Of a stretch of DNA of 64,000 nucleotides, positions 35,963-44,022 are shown one piece after another. Every line of letters starts with the position of its first letter. Position 1 is the first letter of the stretch. Origin of the DNA: Corydoras sp. C115 (lineage: Eukaryota; Chordata; Actinopteri; Siluriformes; Callichthyidae); NCBI GenBank assembly GCA_019802505.1, contig JAFMOC010000197.1, forward strand, positions 235,001 to 299,000, given 5' to 3'. The translations under genes and the position numbers were made by a program. Below the pieces are notes generated by a model. That model was not told where the DNA came from. It ran no database searches and saw nothing but the letters and a program-made list of their open reading frames with translations.

Positions 35963-36457
35963 TTGTGCTGTATACTGTGTGTTTGGGTTTTCTCTTTGCT
36001 TTTTGCTGGAATGTGTTTAATAAAAGAGCGGTTCTAACAGATTCGACAAAACTAACCTGATGGATTCAACATAAAAGCCTAAAAAAAAGAGATCAGAGAG
36101 AAGAACTCGATGACCTGTCTAATGGAAAACTAGATCTCGGGTCAGAAAAGTGTGGACACCCCTGATGTATCATAACCCTCATTTTATTTTGTTCTTCAGG
36201 CAACAATGTTGCAGAGCAAACTCAGCCAGATCTTTGAAATCACGATCAGGTAGGTTCGGTCCTGGGACCGCTTCTGATGTAACCCTCACCCAATGAAATG
36301 AGGTGCCGTGCGCCGACCCCTCGCTTAAAATCTCTCCCTCGGGTTCCGCAGGCCTCCGCCGAGCCCGTCCGGCACCGTCACCGCCAGCTACGGCCAAACC
36401 CAGAGCCGCTCGGTGCCCATCTACGAGATGAAGTTCCCCGACCTGTGTGTGTATTAG
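17926..36457 (+). CDS. efr3b: EFR3 homolog B, membrane anchor of the PI4KA complex
   Basis: Twenty-three exons: 17926-17932, 24467-24546, 25306-25433, 25558-25708, 26139-26260, 26984-27133, 29773-29907, 30015-30093, 30180-30315, 30690-30848, 30967-31078, 31805-31856, 32291-32463, 32579-32654, 33163-33324, 33411-33542, 33620-33687, 34511-34638, 34717-34808, 34905-34953, 35044-35150, 36200-36249, 36352-36457. They total 2454 nt in one frame, 817 residues, the human EFR3B length as I recall it. The first exon codes only MA plus one base. The N-terminus MAGVCGCCGAF keeps Cys5, Cys7 and Cys8, the palmitoylation cluster. EFR3B tethers TTC7/FAM126/PI4KIIIalpha to the plasma membrane for PI4P synthesis. 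EFR3B-type blocks (LLMACHCQSINLFVESFLKM, SPEKEERTPAEEITFEAL) favour B over A. The end EMKFPDLCVY is invariant. Least certain is the end of exon 11, which diverges from the family. Confidence 0.97.
18111..18431 (-). mobile_element. V-SINE, full copy in efr3b intron 1
   Basis: Inverted copy with intact V core and B box, just downstream of a threefold 20-bp repeat (GTGTTTGTGTGTTTAATCT type) at about 17953-18010. Confidence 0.86.
18541..18646 (+). repeat. (CT)n microsatellite
   Basis: About 106 bp of CT dinucleotides with occasional TGTC interruptions, in efr3b intron 1. Confidence 0.9.
18830..19332 (-). mobile_element. possible non-LTR retrotransposon remnant (3' end of reverse-transcriptase ORF)
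   Basis: The minus strand encodes, in a 141-codon frame, ALLTECTRYTDIREKYYNKL followed by IPNFTSLTPTQKT and, near the end, LLGEHRERV. This resembles the C-terminal tail of fish LINE polyproteins as I remember it. A segment coding NFTSLTP is duplicated, disrupting the frame. No catalytic motif is present, so it is a dead 3' fragment at most. Confidence 0.35.
19576..20051 (+). repeat. long CT-rich tract, efr3b intron 1
   Basis: Nearly 480 bp of imperfect CTCTGTCTCTCTC sequence, pyrimidine on the efr3b sense strand. Low-complexity frames rich in Leu/Ser arise on this strand and Glu/Arg on the other; none looks genuine. Confidence 0.9.
20052..21120 (+). other. efr3b intron 1, unique sequence
   Basis: A (GT)n tract lies at about 20189-20254 and G runs at 20880-20892 and 20909-20917. 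No coding, RNA or mobile signature is recognisable in the remainder. Confidence 0.4.
21125..21300. mobile_element. foldback element fragment (one end)
   Basis: GTCAGTGCAGTGCTGAGAGT followed by CATCCACCACC is the reverse complement of the end seen at 22115, and also matches 43770-43802. Confidence 0.5.
21891..22114 (-). mobile_element. V-SINE, truncated (head missing)
   Basis: Tail through the V core is present, then it breaks off at GGACTGTGGGAGGA into a foldback element (22115-22325) with no tRNA-like head. Confidence 0.85.
22115..22325. mobile_element. foldback element fragment
   Basis: Begins GGTGGTGGATGAGTCTCAGT and contains GTGGATCGGACACAGCAGTG, both shared with the elements at 13151 and 43537. 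Confidence 0.5.
22713..23051 (-). mobile_element. V-SINE, near-full copy
   Basis: Lacks a short block between GAAACTCC and CTAGTGCTGAG, which removes the B box. G tract of 12 near 22766-22777. Confidence 0.87.
23752..23925 (+). repeat. (GAT/GCT)n trinucleotide array, efr3b intron 1
   Basis: About 174 bp of GATGATGCT-type triplets. All frames on both strands read as homopolymer-like Met, Asp/Ala, Ser or His runs, which is a composition effect rather than coding. Confidence 0.92.
25500..25553 (+). repeat. (GT)27 abutting the efr3b exon 4 acceptor
   Basis: The dinucleotide run fills the place of the polypyrimidine tract; only TTTAG separates it from the exon at 25558. The whole intron is 124 bp. 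Confidence 0.93.
25766..26075 (-). mobile_element. V-SINE copy in efr3b intron 4
   Basis: Near-full, with a deletion around the B box (CATTCAAACCGGGAATCCC). Confidence 0.86.
26346..26722 (-). mobile_element. V-SINE, full copy in efr3b intron 5
   Basis: Carries an internally expanded (CA)n at about 26493-26529, in the TGTGTGTGAGTGAG block of the element. Imperfect flanking repeat AGACCTCTTAATA / AGACCCTTAATAA. Confidence 0.88.
28233..28588 (+). mobile_element. V-SINE, first of a tandem pair
   Basis: Preceded by GTTACACACA and followed by the same 10-mer, from which the next copy starts directly. C tract of 17 near 28527-28543. Confidence 0.88.
28596..28896 (+). mobile_element. V-SINE, second of a tandem pair, tail missing
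   Basis: Head-to-tail with the previous copy; it stops in the C tract and runs into CTCTCTCTTTCTC. Confidence 0.85.
29423..29750 (+). mobile_element. V-SINE copy ending 22 bp before efr3b exon 7
   Basis: V core shortened (CACAGTCCAAAAACAT block missing). Its tail plus TTTTTTTTG directly precedes the exon acceptor at 29771-29772, so the SINE sits where a branch point is expected. Confidence 0.86.
30634..30685 (+). repeat. (GT)n at the efr3b exon 10 acceptor
   Basis: About 26 GT units followed by TTTAG and the exon. Confidence 0.92.
30916..30961 (+). repeat. (GT)n at the efr3b exon 11 acceptor
   Basis: About 23 GT units followed by TTGCAG. The same intron (30849-30966, 118 bp) also begins inside (GT)n: its donor is ATAG|GTGTGTGTGTGTG. 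Confidence 0.92.
31079..31804 (+). other. efr3b intron 11
   Basis: AT-rich unique sequence with no recognised element or exon. The donor (GG|GTGGGT) follows a segment that diverges from other EFR3B proteins. Confidence 0.45.
31995..32220 (+). mobile_element. Tc1-like remnant in efr3b intron 12
   Basis: AAACAGTTTGGGGAAGGCCC at 32106-32125 continues as TTTGCTGTTCCAGCACGACTG, the longest match in the window to the transposase 3' region known from fish Tc1 elements. AGATAAGAGTGTCTGCTAAA upstream belongs to another common fish repeat. Confidence 0.6.
32704..33029 (+). mobile_element. V-SINE, 5'-truncated, with target-site duplication
   Basis: Starts inside the head at TAGCACGTTCTCC and is flanked by GATATTAATGAC on both sides (about 32693-32704 and 33031-33042), so the truncation arose at insertion. 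Confidence 0.87.
33114..33157 (+). repeat. (GT)n at the efr3b exon 15 acceptor
   Basis: About 22 GT units, then TTCAG and the exon at 33163. Confidence 0.92.
33953..34009 (+). other. perfect 16-bp inverted repeat (stem-loop) in efr3b intron 17
   Basis: TCTGAACTCAGATGAA (33953-33968) and TTCATCTGAGTTCAGA (33994-34009) are exact reverse complements with a 25-nt loop. The right arm runs straight into the GA tract. Confidence 0.8.
34007..34431 (+). repeat. (GA)n / GAGAGAGCGC tract, efr3b intron 17
   Basis: About 425 bp of pure purine runs with periodic GCGC, GCGT or GCAA, ending 79 bp before exon 18. On the sense strand this replaces pyrimidine-rich sequence; the acceptor itself (CGATGTGGCAG) is pyrimidine-poor. 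Confidence 0.92.
35430..35552 (+). mobile_element. V-SINE partial copy, efr3b intron 21
   Basis: V core to the GGGTGTAT block only. Lies 13 bp from an inverted full copy. Confidence 0.83.
35566..35920 (-). mobile_element. V-SINE, full inverted copy, efr3b intron 21
   Basis: Pairs over about 120 bp with the preceding plus-strand piece in the efr3b pre-mRNA. A T run (about 35924-35956) follows the head. Confidence 0.88.
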
Positions 36458-36923
36458 CGCAGGAAAGTTCCCGGGGCAGAGAACGCGGAACCGCCACCGG
36501 TTCTCTGTTGCTTTTTTTTTTTTTTTAAGTACAGAAGGCAGGTAACAAGCAAGAGATAATCCTCCCTCCATGCTCTCTTATCATCTCCTACAGGTGACCC
36601 CCGCACAGCGCCCCCTATCTGCACTGTGACTGCTGGCAAAAAGCCAAAAATACTCACCGAATCACTAAAGACTGGAAGCCATACGCAAGAAACAGGTCTG
36701 TAGGTGGAGCGAGCGTGTTAGTGTCCGATGTTTAAACTGACCGGGGCCTGTCCCTGGGGCCTGTCCCTGCATGCGAGGTTGAAATGAACTCTTTTCTTTG
36801 GTTCTCTTTGGTTTTTATAAGCGTTTATTATTATTATTTTTTTTTTTTTTTTGTTCACTTTGGTGCTATTATAATTTTGTCTTTCAGCCACTAAACATGT
36901 ATTTGTGCATCGTATGCTTAAAA

Positions 36924-37383
36924 GTGAAAGTATGTGGACACCTCGTCTAACTCTGAATTGACCCCCGCCTCTCTTTGCACCTATAACGATCCTTTTGGGA
37001 GATTTGGGATGTTCTTTAAGGATTACTCTACGATGCACTTCAGCCCCGCAAAGCACACGTATGAAGGCGGCATGGCTTCACGAGTATTAGACGCAGAGCG
37101 ACGCATGCTACAACTAGAATAGAGCCTTCCCTAAAGTGTTGAAGATGTGCACACACGCGGTTCTGGACGTTATTCCCAGAAAGTCGTGTATAAAATTCAT
37201 CTGTTAACCTTCAGATCCGCCCATCTGGTAGCAACAACCGCGCCACAGTCCGAGCCACCGAGAGCTCACGGAAATATCGTGAATATTCGCCGAAGCTGCA
37301 GGTTTGCTGCTCCATCTTGAGATGTTTACTTTGGAGAATGAAGACCTTAATTGCCCCCGACCGGGGTGTCCACACACTTTTGG
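36924..37383. mobile_element. Tc1-like non-autonomous element
   Basis: Left end AAGTATGTGGACACC (reading inward) and right end GGTGTCCACACACTTTTGG are inverted repeats of the kind bounding fish Tc1-like elements. A degenerate internal core GAGCCTTCCCTAAAGTGTTG sits near 37121-37141. Confidence 0.6.
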
Positions 37384-37969
37384 TGTTGGGTGTTTCTGAT
37401 GCATTTTGGGTAACCGTGTGTTGGTTCTGTGTTTATGAGATGAGATTTATAACGGAGAGCGTTCTGAATGTGAATGATTCTGGAGAAGCGCGGGGAACCT
37501 GCACTGGAACTATTAAACTTTGAACCTGCGTCTGAGTGTCTTCCCTCCAGAACACCCGGCTCCGTCTTCAGAACCAAACCGGTTCCCCAGTGTTCTCATG
37601 TTACACTAATGTGTTCCAAAAAATGTCCTCCATCAGGTTCTGTGGTGTCCCCTGCCGTGTAAAGGTTCCTGCTGGACGTCACTGGAACCTCCACGTTCTC
37701 CACGAGTCATAATGCCTGATTAGATTATAGATTAGAGTTATAGGATCCCTTTGAATGGTTCCTGCTCGTCCTTAAAAGGTTCCTGGTGTGGGTTCTGAAT
37801 GTGTTCATTCACCACAGAACCTCATGAAGCTGGGTTTTGTTTAATTAATCATTATTATTATTTATTATTTTTGGGGAAAACCTCATTAATTTAAACGCCC
37901 TGGTTCAACCCACAGACCCAGAGTGAGTCCATGCTTATCCTAATACAGAGGTGTGTGTGTGTGTCTGTC

Positions 37970-38006
<37 letters not shown>

Positions 38007-38745
38007 GAGAACTAACCAGCATCTGGACCGTCCCACAGTAATATAAAGCACAGGATGCAGACTCTGATGATGCTGCTTCGGGGGGGGGGGGGGGGGTGAC
38101 TGATGGAACTGTTAGTTTAGTTCTCAGTTCTCAGTGTTGTAGGAACTCTGTTATTGAAACCCGCCGGTGGCAGCGGAGTCACATTAAAGCTCTCAGTTCA
38201 TGTAAAAGCACTTCGGCATCCCGATTCTTTCTAATCAGTGATGTAGTTTCTCAAATAATGGATTCCTTTAAATGATCCCAAATCTCCCCCCCCCCCCCCC
38301 CCCCCCCCGCCTCTCTCTCTTCTGTTTCTCGTCATGTTTTATTCACAGAGGGTCAGATGAGTTGGTTTTATGTTTTTGTTATTATTTTTATTTTTATTAT
38401 TTTTTTGTCCCGTGTTCGTCTGTGACCCGTCGGTTCTGAGTCTCTGCTGATGCTGTGGCTGTGTTTTCTTTCGAACCCTGGTCGGTCGCGTCTTAAGTGC
38501 CAGTCTGTCTGTTCTCGTCGAGGTCTCCATCTTTAAATGTGAGTCTTTGCTTCGTGTTCCGTCGTTTGGAACCGCACTGCAGCCGCGGATCGACCACCCT
38601 GCTCTCTGATCTTTTTGGGGTTTAAACAGAAAGTGTCGGAATTCAACGGATTAAATTTATCATCAGCAATCGAAGGCTTTCTGAGTTTCTTTTTAAGATT
38701 ATAAATGTTATGTTTATAAACGAGATTTTATATCTATATTCACAA

Positions 38746-38849
38746 ATTCACCCTGTTCTGTGATTTCATTTCATTTAATTATAAATGATTGTTTCTTGAT
38801 TTAGAAACTGGGGGAAGTTAACACATCACACATTATATTTAATATATAG

Positions 38850-38881
<32 letters not shown>

Positions 38882-39139
38882 AATCAGTTCATTTACTTTG
38901 TTGAATAAAACAATGCAACATTTTTATTGGAATTTATTTTTAAGGTGGAATCTGTGATTTAATTTAATTTCATTGTTTATTTATAAAAAAAAGTTTTTGA
39001 TTTAAAAACTAGGGAAGTTAACACATTTTAACATGTTTAATTAATATATATATATATGTGTGTGTGTGTGTATATAATCAGTAGATCATTTACTTTGTTA
39101 AATAAAACACTGCGGCATTTTTATTGGACTTTATTTTTA
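38746..39139. repeat. tandem duplication of about 197 bp
   Basis: Two consecutive copies share GGGAAGTTAACACAT, an ATATATGTGTGTG stretch, AATCAG, ATTTACTTTGTT, AATAAAACA and TTTATTTTTAAGGTGGA. The second copy ends 251 bp downstream of the pomcb stop and carries the candidate poly(A) signal. Confidence 0.75.
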
Positions 39140-39389
39140 AGGTGGATTTTCAAGGTGATACAAGGAAAAGATTTCTCTGTTTCGTTAACATTCCTCGTCG
39201 TTACTGATTGATGATTTTAAAATCACGGCGTTGGCGATCATTCGAACCCTGTGTGATTAAAGGACTGGAGCAGTTAAATCATTGAGGGGTTAATTAGGAT
39301 GGATGCTGGTTGGAAACAGCTTTGGGCCCCACGGGGTCCGGACCGCGGGAACGTCCCCCGGGTTTGTGTCCCGGTTCGTGGCGTGGTGT

Positions 39390-40308
39390 TCAGTGAATGC
39401 CGAGTTTGCGGTGCAGCAGCCAGAACAGCGGGTGTCCGTGTTTGTGCCAGTGCTTCCTGAAGCCGCCGTGGCGCCTGCGTTCGTGGGACGAGGCCCAGCG
39501 GAACTTGAGGTTCTTCCGGGGCTTGCGCACCCATTCCTCAGAGGAGTACAGTTGGCGCTTGCTGGACGGGACCTCGTGGCTCTCGTAGGACGTGTGCACT
39601 TTGATGGGCCGGCGCTTGCGGCCCGCGGGTTTGCCCCAGCGGAAGTGCTCCATGGAGTAGGGAGGCCTCTCGTTGCGGCGCTGAGGTGTCTGGTGGAACA
39701 CCTCCTCGCTGCTCCAATGCTCCTCGTGGGATTGAGGGAGCACCTCGTTTACTCTGCACCGCTTGAGACATTTCTGAAGAAGCAAACAAAGAAGACGCTC
39801 AGACGTTTGTCCGCGGCCTCATCGGAGTACAGGCCTCCCAAAATCCTCCACCCTCCACCACTGTGGGGCTTTCTACAAGACTTTGGAGTGCAGATATTTG
39901 CCCGTGTCTTAAAAAGAGCGTTTGTGAGGTCGGACACCGATGTTGGACAAAAGGACTTAGCTCACAATCTGAATTCTAATTCATCTCACACATTCATAGG
40001 TCCTGATGGAGTCGGTCAGGTTCTCCCGCACCAAACTCCCCACTATGAACATCCCCAATGGGCCTTCCCCAAACTGTTTCCCCATCAAGTGGTCCAGAGT
40101 TGGAGGCTGGGTGTCTAGTTTTATACAGATGTGATCATTGATAGATGTTTCCATTATAATTATAAATCATCACGTTAATTAAAGCTGTTACCATTCTCTC
40201 GTGAGGGTTCAGGCTGTTACAGTGTTTGGCGTTCCAGCACCGCCCGCCATCCGCTGACCCCCAGAGACACAGCAGGAACCCTGCCAGGAACCAGGAACCG
40301 GTCTGCAT
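39390..40308 (-). CDS. pomcb: proopiomelanocortin paralog (pomcb-like) with degenerate opioid region
   Basis: Two minus-strand coding exons, 40192-40308 and 39390-39773, give 166 residues. Exon one starts exactly at the ATG after the CAG acceptor and codes a signal peptide (SWFLAGFLLCLWGSADG) plus the first cysteine pair. The second pair is KCLKRC (41, 45), making the usual four-Cys N-POMC module. Residues 73-94 carry the ACTH/alpha-MSH core PYSMEHFRWGKPA and the amidation/processing site GRKRR. Ser1 is replaced by Pro, and Val13 by Ala. The beta-MSH core reads KFRW (129-132) instead of HFRW. After RRR the opioid core YGGFM is HGGFR (141-145). POMC is a pituitary and hypothalamic prohormone. 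The paralog label rests on divergence and location next to efr3b. Confidence 0.9.
39860..40115 (-). mobile_element. Tc1-like transposase remnant in the pomcb intron
   Basis: TCTACAAGACTTTGGAGTGC, TTGTGAGGTCGGACACCGAT, GTTGGACAAAAGGACTTAGC and GGGCCTTCCCCAAACTGTTT occur in the order found in degenerate fish Tc1 transposase genes read antisense. Frames are broken. It fills most of the 418-bp intron between the two coding exons. Confidence 0.72.
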
Positions 40309-41598
40309 CTGCAGGACAGGGAGACGAGGGAGTCACAGATCAGGTGAGTGGTAATCTTTAATAACCTCGCTGTTCTGATTCAGAGGAGGATCTCCAGGTG
40401 GTCGATGCTCTCGACCCGGACAGATTCTCCTCTGAATGGAGTTCTATGTTTGTGTTCTTCGGTGCAGAGCTGCAGCGGAACCCGAGCTCATTCAGGAGTC
40501 TGTTTTAGAACCCGACCGACGTTCTTTTAAAGGTTCGGCTCATTCAGGTTCCTCTCTGCAGACTCTCAGCGTGACCTTGGGACTCAGAAAGAACCTCCGA
40601 AAGAGCAGATAATAAACCTGGAGTTACAGCAGACTCCTCAGCAGTCAGGGAACAGAAAAGGGCCTTCCCCAAACTGTTGCTTTGATTGCCTTTTCTGTTG
40701 AGGTTCTGTGTATATAACTATAAATGATTAAAAAATATGCATGAACATGTTTAAAGAAACTTAAAATATTTTTAAATAACAAAATAAAACAAGTAAATTA
40801 TATTAAAATAAAATCTTAATCACCTCAGTTTAATGTTTAATGTTTAATCTTTATAAAATTTTATGTTATAAATGCACAATTTTTAAACGCAACAAAAATA
40901 AAGATGTTGATGCTACAGATAGAAATCCAGGATTCATTTACCCAAAATTAACACAATTAACATAATTAACATCATTAACATAATTAACAGTTCTAAAGTA
41001 GATTTAATAATAGTCGTAGTAAATTTAGGAAATTACCCAAAATTATTATTATTATTATTATTATTATTATGAATTAGTGTATTCACGTTTATTTGTTATT
41101 CATTGAGAATGGACCATTAGTGGCGGCGACACGGTGGCTTAGTGGTTTGGCATGTTCTCCTCTCAGCGCTAGGGATTCCCGGTTCGAATCCCCACCTGGG
41201 TGGAGTTTCCATGTTCTCCCCGTGTCCGCGTGGGTTTCCTCCGGGTTCTCCGGTTTACTCCCACAGTCCAAAAACATGGATCAAGGTGAATTAAGTTCTC
41301 CAAATTGCCCCATATAGAGTGTGTCTGTGTGAGTGAATGTGTCCAGTGATAGATTGCCCCCCTGTCCTGGGTGTATCTGCCCAGTGCCAGAAACGTTCTC
41401 CCCTGGATGGGCATGGGGAACCCTCCCCGCGACCCTAATAGAGGATAAAGCAGAAGATAATGAATGGATGGATCGTTAGTGTCGTTAAAGCAGGTGAGAT
41501 TAAAGATGCACATGACTGGAGTGAGGAAGATGAGTGAGGAAGATGAGTGAGGTAGTGAGAGGTTTTGATTTAATGAAGAGGAAGCTGAATGTTCTTAC
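40309..41598 (-). other. pomcb intron 1 (5' UTR intron)
   Basis: Lies between the non-coding first exon and the ATG exon. It holds a Tc1-like core at 40657-40678, AT-rich sequence, an (ATT)n tract (about 41042-41071) and one SINE. Confidence 0.6.
41122..41473 (+). mobile_element. V-SINE, full copy in pomcb intron 1
   Basis: Intact boxes. Imperfect flanking duplication GGACCATTAGTG / GGATCGTTAGTG. Confidence 0.88.
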
Positions 41599-41705
41599 CG
41601 TTGTGAGTGTGAGGGTTCTGAAGCTGCCGCTCGAGTCTGATGTCCTCTGCTCCGGTTCTCCTCCTCAGTGGACTGATGAACTCTGAGCGTCTCTTTTCCT
41701 GAATG
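41599..41705 (-). other. candidate non-coding first exon of pomcb
   Basis: On the minus strand this GA-rich segment ends at a good donor (ACG|GTAAGAAC) and lies downstream of a TATA box and a CT/GA tract. A 5' UTR exon is the usual pomc structure. The 5' boundary is not determined. Confidence 0.55.
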
Positions 41706-41707
41706 AG

Positions 41708-41708
<1 letters not shown>

Positions 41709-41774
<66 letters not shown>
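41709..41774 (-). repeat. (GA)33 microsatellite between TATA box and pomcb exon 1
   Basis: An uninterrupted 66-bp CT run (GA on the pomcb strand). Confidence 0.95.
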
Positions 41775-41779
<5 letters not shown>

Positions 41780-41782
41780 ATA
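41775..41782 (-). promoter_or_regulatory. TATA box of pomcb
   Basis: TATAAATA on the minus strand (within GTGTATAAATAAGAG). The usual 25-30-bp spacing would put the start site inside the adjacent GA repeat. Confidence 0.6.
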
Positions 41783-42052
41783 CACTCAGGTGAACGCCGG
41801 CCCCTCAAGGCCAGCAGATAATGAGGTGGAGGTGGCGGTCTCCGTCGGGAAGAGACACGTCAGGCGTAACGCGTTTCACCCCCCCACCCCACGCTTCACC
41901 TGAACCGAACCTTAATGCAGGAGGTCGTTCAGAGGGGGCTGTGAGGATTAACAGGTGGGTGCTGCACCACCTGCTGAAGGGAACATGCTAAACCACTAAA
42001 GCCACCGTGCCGCCCATGACCATCATTACATTTACAATTATTAGTCAGTCTT

Positions 42053-42336
42053 GTCACGGTGGCTTAGTGGTTTAGCATGTTCTCCTCTCAGCACTAGGGA
42101 TTCCCGGTTCGAATCCCCATCTGGGTGGAGTTTCCATGTTTTCCCCGTGTCTGTGTGGGTTTCCTCTGGGTTCTTTGGTTTCCTCACACAGTCCAAAAAG
42201 ATGGATAGATTCAATTGAATTCTCCAAATTGCCCCATATAGAGTGTATCTGTGTGAGTGAGTGTGTCCCAGGTGATAGATTGCCCCCCTGTCCTGGGTGT
42301 ATCTGCCCAGCGCCCGAAACGTTCTCCCCTGGATTA
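42053..42336 (+). mobile_element. V-SINE copy, tail missing, inverted pair with next
   Basis: Ends at CTCCCCTGGAT. A head scrap AACCACTAAAGCCACCGTGC lies nearby at about 41991-42010 in the opposite orientation. Confidence 0.86.
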
Positions 42337-42369
42337 TTTGGTTCCAGGTTGCTGCATCCTTCATCAGTT

Positions 42370-42726
42370 CTTCCATCCATCCATTATCTTCCGCTTTATC
42401 CTATATTAGGGTCGGGGGGGGGTCGGGGGGGTTCCCCATGCCCATCCAGGGGAGAACATTTCGGGCGCTGGGCAGATAGACCCAGGACAGGACGCCAATC
42501 CATCACTGGACACACACTCACTCACACAGACACACTCTATATGGGGCAATTTGGAGAACTCAATTGGACTTGATCCATGTTTTTTGGACTGTGGGAGGAA
42601 ACCGGAGAACCCGGTGGAAACCCACGCGGACATGGAGAACATGGAAACTCCACCCAGATGGGGATTCGAACCGGGAATCCCTAGCACTGAGAGGAGAACA
42701 TGCCAACCACTAAGCCACCGTGCCGT
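42370..42726 (-). mobile_element. V-SINE, full inverted copy
   Basis: Only 33 bp from the previous plus-strand copy, so the two form a palindrome with arms of about 280 bp. Confidence 0.88.
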
Positions 42727-43536
42727 CTCATCAGTTTTTGCCAGACACATTATTAAACATGATTTTAATAATTATAATGTAATTATAAACTCCGGTGTGA
42801 GGTGTCTGCGGGGGGGGGGGGGGGGGGCAGCATGGACTTTGGTGGTTTTGGTGGAACATGTGCTTCACTGTCGCCGATGGACGTGAGTTTCCACGGCGTG
42901 CAGAACCCGGCGTCGGTAATCCACATCGCAGAACCTTAATCAAGAATCCTATTAGTGAGGATTACACGCTGACTCACTCTGTTCCACACGGCACAGAGAG
43001 CGTGAGACGCCCGCGAAGACGTCCTCACCCGGGCAGCTCTGGGGTAAGTCCACGCGTTGAGGACGGGAACAGAAGGGATCCGTGTTTTAAACGCAGTGCA
43101 CTCTGGGATTAAACGAACGCTTTCCGTGGCTTTTATTTGAGTAATGCGATCGTCCTCCCCCGAACGGTTGTGCCTGACGCGGTTGCCCCACAGGGTGCAG
43201 GGACGGCCTTCATCAGCGTGATGCATCTCACACCCGACTCTGAAAAGCCTGCGAGGAGACATCCGTCCGCTGAAGAATGACTGCGCCGGGACGAGGACAC
43301 GCTCTCTAATGTGGTGAACTTAAGCACCGCTCGAACCTGGATGGCTTTATTTGGGCCGCAGGGCAGCGAGGGGGCCGGGCGCAGACGCACTTTCCCCTTT
43401 AATGGGCTTTTATGAGGCTGTGTATTTGTTTTCAGCTTTTAAAATGAGAATAAAGCATAAAGATGTCCACGTGATGATGACGAACCGGAGACCCTGGTCC
43501 ATCTGTTTCTCTTCATGCATGACCAGTTAACGTCCA
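42727..43536. other. pomcb-angptl spacer, CpG-bearing unique sequence
   Basis: One G run (42811-42827). No gene, RNA or repeat family recognised. Confidence 0.4.
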
Positions 43537-43802
43537 GGTGGTGGAGGATGCTCTGTACTGCAGTGACGTCGGCATGGTGGTGCGGTTGTTAGTTTTTTTA
43601 ATCCTGAATACACTCACTGCACACTTTGTCACACACATCCACCTGATTGCTTCACCTTAAATGCTTGTGGATGCAGAATCAGAGACAGGAGGTCGTATGT
43701 TGCAGGATGATGGTGCTTGGACAGTCTTGATTGGTTGGATTAATTATTCTTGGTCCAGCAGCACATCAAGGTCACTGCAGTACTCAGAAGCATCCACCAC
43801 CC
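43537..43802. mobile_element. foldback element, complete
   Basis: Left end GGTGGTGGAGGATGCTCTGT followed by ACTGCAGTGAC; the right end reversed reads GGTGGTGGATGCTTCTGAGT followed by ACTGCAGTGAC. Terminal inverted repeats of about 31 bp, 266 bp overall, no coding capacity. Confidence 0.7.
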
Positions 43803-44022
43803 AGGATCATATGACCTGTTGATTTAAGGGTTAATGACTGAATTATGTATTAAATGTTTAAATAATAATCATTTAATTTTTTTTTTCTCATGGCAGCATG
43901 AAGAACTTTGTCGGAACCCTGACCAGGACACCGTGAGATGTGAGAGAGACTCAACACTAAGGGTCAGCATGCTGCTCTAAAGCAAAGCCCGCTTTGAGAA
44001 AGGGAGGGTTGACTGGAACCCG

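Larger units (their letters stand above)
36458..39389. other. efr3b 3' UTR and efr3b-pomcb spacer
   Basis: Candidate poly(A) signals: ATTAAA near 37510-37516 for efr3b, and TTTATT at 39130-39135 (AATAAA on the minus strand) for pomcb. G and C tracts occur at about 38080-38097 and 38287-38309 and a (GT)n at about 37951-38004. No other gene recognised. Confidence 0.45.

Noticed and set aside
39303..40118. 271-codon plus-strand frame over pomcb
   Set aside because: It is the antisense shadow of the pomcb coding exon joined through its intron and the Tc1 remnant.
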